DNA of 64,000 nt from Argentina anserina (lineage: Eukaryota; Streptophyta; Magnoliopsida; Rosales; Rosaceae), in assembly GCF_933775445.1 (NCBI RefSeq), contig NC_065878.1, positions 14,333,395 to 14,397,394 of the forward strand, in the 5' to 3' direction. Below the pieces are notes generated by a model, which saw nothing but the letters and a program-made list of their open reading frames with translations, was not told the origin of the DNA and made no database searches. Every line of letters starts with the position of its first letter. Position 1 is the first letter of the stretch. Made by a program: the position numbers and the translations under genes. Of this stretch, positions 50,223-61,386 are shown in pieces.

Positions 50223-53200
50223 TCAGTTAATAATTATAGGGTTACAGCATCTTCTCTTTCGCCTCCTCGCCCTCCTCAAAATCCGTTCCGTCTCTTCGTC
50301 TACCTCTTCACTCATGTAATTTTTCATGTCTTCAAGGAAAACAGTAATGACTACAGTTAATTTAACGAAAAATGATTTGTACTTCCACAAGCACACCCAT
50401 AGTAGACAAATAATAGAATCTGAGTATGTCACGTAATTTCTTGCAAAAGTAAAACAACCAGAGGCAACAGTCATGACCCGTCGATAATGAGAAAGTAAAG
50501 CATGTAGATAAACATTTTATCATTCTCTATAGTTTGTATTGCTTTAGTCCTTAATTCCTTAGTGACTGCCAACAAACTTATGAATATCAGCAGCCAGGAG
50601 CCATTGACTTCCTTAAAGAGGAGGCTCTTTGGGAAAGTCGACTAGCATAGAAAGATATTCTTTCTTTAAGGTACCTAATTTTGGTCTATTGCTCAGATTA
50701 TTTCAAGTTAAAAGTTCTAGCGAGCAACAGCTAAGATCTTAAGTCTTTGGAAAAGATAGACATACGGATCATCAAAGTAATAGGTAGCGGTGAAATCACT
50801 GAAATGCTACTTAGTTACCTGGTCCTTTCTCATCAAGTAAGCATGAAAAACCTCCATCAATGTCCTCATCTGATTCAATGATAACTCTTCTACCTGTTTC
50901 CTGTATCATGCATTTCAATATCATATAATCCATATATACAAGTTCTCTTGATGAGCATATATAAATTTTTTCATGTAAAGCTTAAAACAGTCAGGAACTT
51001 TACTTCAATTGCAATAAGAAATTAAGACATACACTCAGCACATATCTATTAGTAAGTCTATCAACTTAATACCGAAAACATATCTACATGAGACAGCTTG
51101 GTGTCTATTTCCAAACTAAGGAGAAAGATGAGAAAAACAAATATTAAAGGATTACCTGTTTCACCGTCATAATTCCAGTGTGATTTTGTACTTTCTGGGA
51201 TACCCTCTGAATAGAGGTAGCTTTTCCCGCCTTTACAGTTTTCCAGCCACCTGTTTCTTTTGTTGTAACTATAGCTGCTTGAACATAAACCTTTGGAGGT
51301 ACAGTTGAGGGTACAGTTGAGGGTGCAGTTGAGTGGGAATCAAGAGCAGGGTTTTTAAGCCTCTCGGTCTCTCTAACAACACAACAATGACACTATCAAA
51401 ACCATGGAACAGAAGTGCACCCCTATGGCGCCACTGAGGATCTTCCTAGCTGCCACAGGGACTACAGAATGAAACAAAAATAATCCTATGAAATAAGCAA
51501 TTAGAAAAAACAAAAAAAACTTTCTCACACACTTCTTAATAGGCTGTGGCCTTTGTTCTGGAACAGAGTGACACACAGGAACCTGCAATTTCTGGATATG
51601 AAAGTTTATGAATACAAATCACATCAGTGCTTAAATAAGTCAAGATTACATAATTAGAAGTAGGGTTCACCTTTGGTGAAGGTAAAGAGGGTGAGGGTGC
51701 TTTGTACTTCCTCACATACTTTCTCACATACTTCTTCTTAGGCGTCTGCTCTACTTTTAGAATAGTAGGAGGGGCAGCTGCCTGCAAATAATTCAAAAGT
51801 CAAGATATTCATGTCACAATAGAGTAAGATTGCTTGATGTGATTGATGAGCCATAAGTAGAGGAAAATAATCACCTTTGGTGCCTTTGGTGAAAGCACAT
51901 AGAACACTTCAGATGTTTGGATGGGGTATGTAATCTGATTCTGGCATGTTTGGATACTGCAAAGAAATTTCTGCAAGCAATAAGATGAGAAGGATAAATA
52001 AGCAATCAGAGGCATATCAAATTTCCATATGCTCAACTGGACAATAATATCATAAATTAGAGCAAACACGCAGTTCTTTTGCCAGTAAGAAGACATGACG
52101 CATTATCACTTTGGCTTATCAAGAAACCGTAAGAGTTAAATTTTCATAATCTACCACGTTAGTGGTTGCAATTTACTTTCCACTATACATCCTGCATACC
52201 TGCATTTCCCTGATGAAGAAGCTGTGCATATTACTTTGTGAACTCAGTAGGGATGCTTCAATCTTTTCTGGCAAGGCTGAAAGCACTAAGAACATCTCCT
52301 GTAATTTGTCTTGATTTTCATTCTTGCTCAGTAGCTCAGACATAGATTTGAAGCCCACATCAAGGTTCGCTTTGAGATCTTCTTGCCCCTTGCTCTGGTT
52401 TATCATATGTTAGTTGAGTTAGAAAGTGCAGAATTTTGGATGCTCAAAGCAATTAAGAGAGTAAATAAGAATGTAAACTAGGAATTGGAGTATCTTACCA
52501 TTAATTGCAGTGAACTGTCTTGAACCACCAACTTCTGCTGTATTGCCTCCACTGAATCAAGAAAGAAAATGAATTACGTATCGGAAAAAATTTCTGACAT
52601 GTTGTAGAGCACAAACTCCCCAGTTATTTCTCTTCAAAGGTAATCAAACAATCAAATGTTGTATCCAATCTAACAGAATACACTTCTTTATTTCAAGTCA
52701 AAGCTAGCAACTTAACACCATATTTCTCTCAATATAAGAGTTTAGTTGTTTTATTGAAAGAATAGTCTCTTGGGGTTTAGCAACTTGATCCCTACAAATT
52801 TTTGTTTCACTATGCCTGATCAATGACTTAAGCTCTCTCACATTAATACAAATAATAATTATATTAGAGACTAGGAGCTATAACAACTTCTCATGCAGAT
52901 TAGCCGATTAGGCAGCACTAAAACTTACAACCATCTGCTAATATAGTTTTTCATCAGCTCATATATTTCAATGTGTCAAAGAATAGATTACTCACACTCC
53001 ATTGAAACTTCTTTTGTTCCTTTCCGTACTTGCATAACATCACCCTGAACAGATTCCAAGATCATTCCAAACTTGTTTAATGAAGTTTCCATCATTCCAA
53101 TACGATGCTCTAATTCCTCACTGATCTGACCTGCTCAGGCAGTAAAAAGAATTGGTTTAAAAGCAGGCCTACACATACAATAGAAAGACCTTTATAAGTC

Positions 53201-54782
53201 AGTTATTTATACCCCCCTCGAAAATTAAACTACATAGCCCTCATTCCTTGTCAAATACATTACAAGAATGTTTTTTTTTGTTTGGTTCATTTCTTTTTCT
53301 TTCTCTAATACTACTTATGCCATTCAAGTTTACAAGAAACTTACTTCGATAATCTGAACCAGAAGCAAAACTCCACTTGCGGATGAGATTGTTGGAAGGT
53401 CTTGAAACCTGCAGTTGACTATCTTCACGGGCATGACTACTTAGGGGTAAGCGAGCAGAATTCTTCATAGAGTTCTCCCGTCCTTGAGACCTCTGTAAAG
53501 ATATGAGCACAAGCAGTAATTTAGAGCTGCTGTAGAAACCTATGAAAGAGATAAACTGATTCTAATTAATGCACAGAGTTATGGGAGAGAACAATTTTCA
53601 GGGGCACAGCCTAATCCCAGAAGGTTCACAGCCTATTTTTATTAGTACTCCAATATCCTAATATATGAATGATAAGAAATAGAGTTCACTGATTATAATA
53701 CAAAAGGTTTCCACTTAACAATATCAAAGCTGCTCAAACTTATATGCTTTTTCAACTAGAATTCTAAAACCCTTCCCCATAGAGCCAAATTTACTTGGTT
53801 GACTGTTGGTTTGTCAAAAAAAAAAAACCATAGATATAGTGTAATATAGAGTTTCTACCTGATCTGTCAAAGCGTCAAGAGACGTCTGTGAGAGCTGAGA
53901 AAACATGCCATACTGAGACGAGAGTCCCTGGGAAAATGACTGCTCCGATGGTTGAGATCGAAACTGAAGCTGCGAACCTTGTGGTCCATGTGCCACAGAG
54001 TTTGATCTCCTGCAAATCAATGATAAAATCAGCAAAAACAGGTTTCAGCAATTCAGTCTATTAGCCACATCATATAGGATATTGAAAAATGACTACTACT
54101 CATTTCACATATTCACCATCTTCTCACAGATGAGGAGGATTTGACCTCCCACAGGAACATTTTCATGCACATTGACTAGAGCAATTAGCATATAAACATA
54201 ATCAATTTGAAGCAAAATGAGGTCAGTCTCTGCGAGTATATAATGAAGTAACTGACATGTACTATTTTCATTTCATCTTAGAAAAGTGAAATCGAAACTT
54301 GAGAACCTGATTCAAGTGGCTTAGTTCAACGAAAACCTTTGGATCCAGTCAACTTAATCACTCAGTTTTTGACATTATTGCTATCACAAACTGAGCATTT
54401 CAATTGGCACCGCAATACATTGAGATACATGTAGATGTAGTCGGCTAAGTACATCTAAAACTCAGATCAGTGAGAAAACCTAGAAATTAAAGCTTAAAAT
54501 CTAAAACTTGAATTTCTAAACAATTTTCCTCCATTTTCTCGCGATTAAGACCTCAGATCAAGCCTAGAGCAGCTTCAATTTAAATCCAGGAAGAACAAAA
54601 TTGCACATACAAAATCAAACGAAGCTAGAATCGGTTCAAATTCAAATCAGTTTCCGTAATTGCGATAGAGATAAAGGTCTCGCGAGAAATTGAAAGAGAG
54701 TGAAGAGAATTTCGAACCTGAAGTGAGGAGGAAGGACGGAGATGGAGCTGAGATCGCACGCCTTATTGATCTTCAGCTTCAT
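50223..54782 (-). CDS. PRD3: Meiotic double-strand-break formation protein PRD3 / PAIR1
   Basis: Twelve coding exons on the minus strand: 54718-54782, 53859-54009, 53345-53492, 52996-53130, 52499-52551, 52200-52394, 51875-51970, 51671-51781, about 51533-51582, about 51156-51372, 50819-50900 and 50223-50329. They total 469 aa, near the length of Arabidopsis PRD3. Matching marks are the start MKLKINKACDLSSISVLPP, an SQ-rich N-terminus, the coiled-coil core beginning CQISEELEHRIGMMETSLNK or SQISEELEHR, EAIQQKLVVQDSSLQ, GGWKTVK, IESDEDIDGGFSCLLDE and the end ETERILRR..NPIIIN. PRD3 (PAIR1 in rice) is needed to make meiotic breaks with SPO11. The ninth-tenth exon junction is ambiguous by 4 nt on each side; both options keep the frame. 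Confidence 0.93.
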
Positions 54783-55219
54783 TTTTTTCGCTCAGGATCG
54801 GCGAGGTTTAGGTTTTGAGCGGCGCGGACGGCGGTGCGATCTGGAACGGAGTCGGAGGATTGGAGATCGAATCGGAGATTGGGTGAGAGGTGGAGGTGTG
54901 GTTTAGAGAGAGAAATGGAGACGAGGCATCACGAGAATTTGAAATTTCTGGGAATTGAAGAGAGAGAAATTGTGAAGGAAGGAGAAAAAGGGCTATTTAA
55001 CGACGGAGGCGGGCGGGAAGAAGATTTGAGAAGGTGTGGTGGTTGATTAATGGGCCGGGGCCGGGGTCATTGAGTTGTTAACCAGGCCCAATTTAGTTCA
55101 TTTTTTATCATAGGGTTACTAAATCAATTTGATTATCGTCTATTCAGAAAATTATATATATATATATATATGTGGAAAATACCTAATTGTACTATTGATT
55201 TAAAAACGGTTAGGTTGAG
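54783..55219. other. PRD3 promoter and upstream spacer
   Basis: Purine-rich leader region of PRD3 followed by AT-rich spacer with a TA tract at 55151-55171. An opposite-strand open stretch at 54834-55046 is low-complexity and not called. Confidence 0.45.
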
Positions 55220-55327
55220 CCCAATACTATTTGGTCTAGCGGCATCGGTATGTGGGAGGTCGTGAGTTCGACTCACAACATACTCGTTGTGATGTAATAT
55301 TTGAGTTATTTGTTTGATAAAAAAAAA
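55220..55327 (+). mobile_element. tRNA-derived SINE with target-site duplication
   Basis: A 108-bp element with an A box (TTTGGTCTAGCGGCATCGG), a well-preserved B box (GAGTTCGACTC) and a run of A residues at the end. Direct repeats flank it: GTTAGGTTGAG at 55209-55219 and GTTAAGTTGAG at 55328-55338, one mismatch. This is a short plant SINE, not a tRNA gene, because the tRNA fold beyond the two boxes is not maintained. Confidence 0.8.
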
Positions 55328-55338
55328 GTTAAGTTGAG

Positions 55339-56659
55339 ACGGTTGATTACAATAGTATCACAGGTCACAATTGTCACAACTTAACGCCCTTGAGCAATAG
55401 CTTCCTCGTATGCGTGATCGAAGCTCTTGGTGTGACCATTTGAGGAAATGATTTTTGTCATGTAAGGTATGATTTTAGTTTAGTACTCATTGCTTAGAGT
55501 TTCATTTTTGCTCATGCATAGCAGCATATTTTACCTTCATCAAATGCATGTGCCATTCTATCTGCAAGATTTAATCGACTTCGTGTCTTCGTTCACTCCT
55601 TAATGCAGCTCAAGAAGGCTGTCAATCTCAGTCTCCTTCAGCTACCTTATTTGATGAATTTTTCATGTTCTGAAGGTCATATCTACTTCAGTAATTTGGA
55701 TTTTGATGGTGTAGATGGCTGAGGATAAAGATGTGTTAGAATTTTATTGTTAATCTGTAGCTCGCGATCCATATATTGGCATGTCTCGTTTATCATGCAT
55801 GTACAAGGGCAAGAATAAGTAGTAGCAATATCAAACCCAAATTAAGTTTGACTTGCAGTTAGTTATAAACTATATTCAAAGATCCGCCATCACTAATAAT
55901 CTAATTTAGTGCCTGAGCGAATTTTCTATTTGTACATGGAAAACATGGTTTGCAATTAACAATTTGAAGCACGCATGACTCCCGGCCATCGATCCCAGTT
56001 CAAGCAACCATAAGTTCTTCAGAATCTCTAATAGGATCAGAGTTTTCAAGATGCAAGTTTCTTAATTTGATGAATTATCATTCGGCTTAGACTATTTTGT
56101 GCTCCCCTATGTTTGTTCCTTGGCAACTTTGAGTTCGTTGGCTTAATTGTTTGTGATACATATCGGGCATGACCTTTCAATCTTTTTATATTTTCAAGAG
56201 GGAAATAAAGTGGAAGATGTTTTAGCTAATTATGATACGACATTATCTCAACTGGTTTGGTGAGATGTGCATCTTCCGTTTATTTTATCACACTATAATA
56301 GTGTTTTATCCATTTCAGTTTTTCTAGTTTTGTAATTTCGCTAGTTTACTTTGAGAGGTTTTGGTTTGGTCCCTTCAATTGTTTTTCTCTTATTTTTATT
56401 TTTATCTAATCTATTAGGGGTTTAGGGAGTTTTATCTCCCTCTCTGTGATTTCAGCCAAAAAAACAAAATAGACAGATCAATTTTTCAGATTTATATGTA
56501 GTCTCTTGACATAGTTCATCAAATTGCGAAAATTTTACACCGGGGCCGTATATTAGCGTCGTTCATTAACACATTTGACGTTATTAGTAAAAAATTTCGA
56601 TGATATATCTCAAGATATCTACGCAAGGCACCTGAATGATTGAATTTCATGGACATGCA
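55339..56659. other. Intergenic, no gene seen
   Basis: AT-rich spacer without recognisable gene or element. Confidence 0.5.
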
Positions 56660-56669
56660 TATATAATTG

Positions 56670-57076
56670 AGAAAAACTTGCGTACAAACTAGTATGTACG
56701 CGTGCGTCCAAACTCTCGTTTATTTGGACACTTTAGGAATATAAATACATGATTTTAACCGTTCAAAAGTTTAGTTTATTACTAAAGATCATTTATGTAA
56801 AAGATCAACATAAAAAAAATCGTCTTCATAGTCGATTGCATCAAACAAATTGACGGTTGATCATGAGACTACTAACTTTCACCATAACCGTTAATTTGTT
56901 TGATGCAATCGACTATGAAGATGATTTTTGTTTATGTTGATCTTTTACATAAATGATCTTTAGTAATAAACTAAACTTTTGAACGGTTAAAATCATATAT
57001 TTATATTCCCAAAGTGTGCAAATAAACGAGAGTTTGGACGCACGCGTACATACTAGTTTGTACGCAAGTTTTTTCC
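56670..57076. mobile_element. Mutator-like foldback MITE with about 195-bp inverted arms
   Basis: The 407-bp element is almost entirely one inverted repeat. The two arms, starting with AGAAAAACTTGCG on the left and the complement of CGCAAGTTTTTTCC on the right, match over about 195 bp with roughly ten differences, around a loop of some 25 bp. A 10-bp direct repeat TATATAATTG lies on both sides (56660-56669 and 57077-57086). Long inverted repeats with 9-10 bp duplications are typical of Mutator-like non-autonomous elements. It ends about 147 bp beyond the stop codon of the P450 gene. Confidence 0.85.
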
Positions 57077-57222
57077 TATATAATTGTCCTGATTATAACC
57101 CTAGAGAAAACGGAAACTTCTCAAACCATTCATACCAAATATAAGAAGCAATTTCTGCAGACCATATGAAAACGTAACATTCTTTCACCATATTGTAGCT
57201 TATGGTACGCTGAGCTGCTCCA

Positions 57223-59417
57223 TCATCGTGGATGATAATAAAGGCGGATGGGAAGTCCCTTGGAAGGGGTAGGGAAAGGAGCAACAGTGGTCTTCTCATC
57301 GGGAAAAACATTCTCCCACTTGAACCTTGTAACTAAGTGGTGCATGAACACCAATGTCACCACCCGAGTGTACTCATTTCCGGGACACATTCTCGGACCT
57401 CCGCCGAACGGAAGAAAGGTGTAAGGTGCCGGTCCCTTTCCCTCGAATCTTGACGGGTCAAATTTCTCCGGTTCAGGAAAACAATCGGCACTTTTGTGTG
57501 TCGAGTTTGCGCTCCAATACAACTTCCAGCCCTTTGGAATGGTGAATCCATTGTATGCAAAATCGGTTAAAGCTTCCCTGAAGGCACCCTGAACCGGTGG
57601 TGCTACCCTCATCACTTCTTGAGCTACATTCCATGAGTACTTCATCTTCTGAAGGTCTTCACACTTCAACGGCTCCCCTGGGGCTTTTGAATTTACAATC
57701 TCCATTTGCTCTATTTTAATCAACACCGAGGTAGTCAATTATAAATATTAGAAAACGATATGATAGTTATCTTTAATTATGAATAAAACTCGATCCATAA
57801 ACTACGTACGTGCCAACAATCACCAAATTAAACAACCATATCATAAGATTTGTTTGTGTATAGTAGCTACTCAGTGTGGACTGTGGAAAATATATATATT
57901 CAAATTTAATTAAATTAGACTACCTATTCATAAGTGCATGCTTTATTATTCTGTTAAGCTCACGGGTTACATCTAAGTTGTCGATCAGAAGTTTATAATA
58001 TCTCTGCTAATCAACTAAATAATTCCAGGCCATCTCTAGTCACTGCAAATTCTGACTATAATTTGTAGTTGCTAGCTGATCGACTGGCTAAATCTTCGTC
58101 AAGCGGAAGAAGTTGCACTCTCTAGATTATTGCTTTCATTAATTTAGGCTCATCAAGTACGAATGCGAAGATTTCAAGAATTATCGATCACATAAGCACT
58201 CTTTTAGATAGTTAATCGTTCAAAAGAAAGAATACGCACTAGAATTTTTCATACATGGCTCGAACATACCTCTGTAGACTGCATTATAGATATGAGGAAG
58301 CTCGCCAAGATACTTGACAATGAAAGTCAATTCAGCACTAAGTGTGTCATAGCCGGCAACCAACATACCGAGAATCTTATCGGCGATATCGGATTCCTTC
58401 AAATATGTTCCATCTTCATCACAGGTTAGAAGAACGTGTGATAACATATCTTGTGTGGGGGATGCAATGCCCTCTGCTAAATCCACCTTCCTCTGCTTGA
58501 TCATGCTGTACAAATCCTTCCTAATCAAGTTAGCAGCCTTGATGGCTTTATTAAACGGGGTTCCAGGAAAGTCGATGGGCATCGATGTGATTCCGGCATT
58601 CACTACATGAAACGGTTTGCTGAGTTTTTCTATGTCCGCTTGATCTTCAAGGCTAACAAACAATCGCGCAGCAAGCTTGAAGGTGTACCTGTAAATGACA
58701 ATATGCATGATCGATATGTTTATACAATAATTTTACAGGATTATTTCTACATCGATCATATTAACAATATACGTCCCCGGTTTTCATATACGAATCTGAA
58801 TACACACAACTGGTTTTTATTTTAAAGTACGTGGTAACTTATATACGAGTTAGATCATGGACTTACTTCTTGACGAGTTCAAAGGCATGAACTTCCTTTT
58901 GGTTTTCCCAGCTATCTGCAAAGTGGGATTGGGTGCACTGGTCAATGGTTCCGAAATATCGTTGCAGACCGTCGAGCTTCACGAATTTGTGTAGCATCTT
59001 TCTCACCTTCGCGGCCTCCTCTGCGGCGTTTCCGGTGGTAGAAGGGAAAATCTTGTCTACACAGCTCGGAAACCAGACCTTGACAAGCTTACTCTCATTG
59101 GAGAACAAGAACTTGTTGCAAGCGGCACCACAGAAGAAGACAGTTCTCTCCCCTATAAAGGAGGTCTTGAAGACTTGGGAGGAGTACTTGTTCACCCGGT
59201 CTAAGATGAACTTCTCGGGGTGGCCTTTCTGGCCCGAAGAGACGAACTCGTAGCTCTCGCCTATCACAGAGTAGCCAACATTACCGGGAGGAAGGTTGTT
59301 GCCGGCGAACTGGGTTCTGTGCCTGTAGAAGAGTACCAAGAAACAGCTTGCCAGAAAGGAAAGAAAAGCCAGGAGGAGGATCATTATGGGAGAGAAATAA
59401 TATTGTTCCATAACCAT
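57223..59417 (-). CDS. CYP716A: Cytochrome P450, CYP716A family (triterpene oxidase, beta-amyrin 28-oxidase-like)
   Basis: Three coding exons on the minus strand: 58867-59417, 58270-58688 and 57223-57710. They join in frame to 485 aa, the usual size. An N-terminal membrane anchor ([21 protein letters not shown]) precedes the hinge [14 protein letters not shown]. The I-helix motif is AGYDTLS, the ExxR is EVMR in [14 protein letters not shown], the PERF-like motif is FDPSRF, and the haem Cys is in [12 protein letters not shown]-anchored CYP716A enzymes oxidise C-28 of beta-amyrin, alpha-amyrin or lupeol toward oleanolic, ursolic or betulinic acid; the substrate here is inferred. The ATG at 59417 has an alternative two codons on (59411). 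The I-helix carries Leu where relatives I recall have Ala. The gene lies between two foldback elements. Confidence 0.92.
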
Positions 59418-59495
59418 TGTATTTGAGGGCTGAGGATGTTTGATGATCTGAGGAGAGTGAATGATACAATTAATGAGCGTGTAGTCCTTGTAGAA

Positions 59496-59502
59496 TTATA
59501 TA
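59496..59502 (-). promoter_or_regulatory. Probable TATA box of the CYP716A gene
   Basis: Minus strand TATATAA, about 80 bp upstream of the ATG, allowing a 5' UTR of roughly 50 bases. Confidence 0.5.
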
Positions 59503-59620
59503 TGCTCTTCTGAGTACGAGGGGAGGCTGGGTGATTGGCGTGCAAGGTCAGCTTGTAATAATATATAATTAAGCGGCACTCTCAAAGTCTTTCTCTAATT
59601 AAGGTTTGATTTGGGTTAAT

Positions 59621-59752
59621 CTAGTATACATTAATGTATGCTATACATCCCACATTTAACGGTTGACAACGAATATTATTTTTTTGACCCCACTCATAAA
59701 ATAATATCGACCGTCGGATGCGGGATGTATAACATACATTGATGTATACTAG
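59621..59752. mobile_element. Short foldback MITE upstream of CYP716A
   Basis: The left end CTAGTATACATTAATGTATG is nearly the exact inverse of the right end CATACATTGATGTATACTAG. The similarity continues inward through TATACATCCC and the CGGTTGAC/GTCGATATTAT region. The length is 132 bp with no coding sequence. AAT occurs on both sides and may be a 3-bp duplication, but this is weak, so the superfamily is not assigned. It lies about 120 bp upstream of the P450 TATA box. Confidence 0.7.
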
Positions 59753-61386
59753 AATTTTCCGTCTGATTTGGTATTCGGAATGGAAAGAAGTTCAGATGGA
59801 ATTCCCATGGGAATGAAAATTAAGTAGGAAGTGAATTTTCCCTTCCGGTGTTTGGTAATACAAGAGAAGTTTGTAACTAATGAATTAAATAATAAAAAGT
59901 GAGTAATAAATACAAGAAATTGTGAATGAGGAGGGAAGCTGGTTCATAAGTTCATGGAATGAAGTGTTTTTCTCCACATTTTCCGTTCATGTAGTAAAAT
60001 AATTCATTTCCTTGTGCAATGTTCATATATATCAACATTGAAAATGAATGAACTTTCTTTCCCGATCTCTCAATACCGCAAAACAAACAAGGCCTAAGAA
60101 GAAGCGGCAATATTGAAGGCAAAATGACTTGGCAATAAGAGATCGATGTGCCCAACTGCCCATCAACCGAGCCACCACTAATTTACTATATACTATTTTT
60201 GAGTTGGTCGGGGCGTTGTAGCTAAGCACTGTTCCCAGCTCGCGCGGAAATTACGGTTATGCCTTCTATCTGCTTATAACTGTACTCTTGCCATTTGCAT
60301 CTGTGTAAAAGTCCAGATCGTCAGTTTCTTATAACTCTCACCTCCTCGCGTCATTCTTCTGATTCCTGAAGCTTCTATAGCAGTCTCGATCGGTTAGTTC
60401 CTCCTCTATCCAGTTCATTGGAAATCTTCCTCATATTCTGGTATTCCGTTAGGGATATAGAGACAGAGATCGAGGTCAAAGGGCGATAGAAGAAGCGATC
60501 TCTCTCCGGGTATGTTAATTGATTCTGGTACTTGGTTCAATTTTTGTTCGAAGTTTTTTCTTGCTGTGATGATCGAGCATATACTTGGGTCTTGGATGTT
60601 TTGCGATTTTAGATGTTTGGGCATTGATTATTTAACTGTATTTCAATGATCATGCGGCAGCCTTTTTTCTTGCTCAAGTAAGAAATTAAGAGGATTTGGG
60701 TCTTTATGTGATGATGGAGCATATACTTGGGTGTTGGATTTTTTGCGATTTTAGATGTTTGGGTTTAATAGAATTTGGTCAAAACAGCTGAAGACATGAG
60801 AAATCATTATAAAGAGCATTACATTGAGAAATCCTATTTGATTTCTAGGCTTCAATTAGATTTGCAGAACTAGAAATCAGTACAAGTTCTCTTCTTTTCA
60901 ATTAGATTGGCATAACCAAAATTAGGTAATTAACCAAAGCGAAGGCAGTGAAATAGGAAAAACAACAGTACATATATCTTTTAATTTTGGACATAATCAT
61001 ATGCAGTCTGGTTTGGGTCTTCTGTAAGAAGGGTTTGCAAATTTGGATTTGTATTTGTTTTCTGCAATTGTGTGTTTTTTTATGAATTATTTACCAACTC
61101 AGTCAATATTGGTAGGCTGCAAGACTTAGTTTGTTATACTGTTATTGCATTTTACTTTCTATCTGACTTGATAATTACATAAGATCTTTATTTTCTATCA
61201 CCCAAACCTGTACATTTTGTGATAGTAAATTGCAAACTGTTCTACGAAGTTTAATGACTATTTATATTGAATGGTATTGACAAATTTTTAATCTATGAGT
61301 AGATATTGATTGTTTGTGATTTCTCTCTGATCGCAACATACAGAGACCCATAACAAATTCTCTGATTTTGAGTTTTATTTTCCCAG
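59753..61386. other. Intergenic / possible leader exon and intron of the AdoMetDC relic
   Basis: The 60250-60392 stretch resembles a transcribed 5' leader, with a donor-like GATCG|GTTAG at 60392. Sequence to 61386 would be an intron. A segment of about 60 bp is duplicated within it (about 60566-60625 and 60707-60766). Confidence 0.35.

Noticed and set aside
54834..55046. Charged open frame opposite the PRD3 promoter
   Set aside because: Low-complexity Glu/Arg-rich product from a purine-rich leader; no homology recognised.
55235..55300. Possible tRNA gene
   Set aside because: Has A and B boxes, but no convincing cloverleaf, and it is flanked by a target duplication and an A run, so it is called a SINE.
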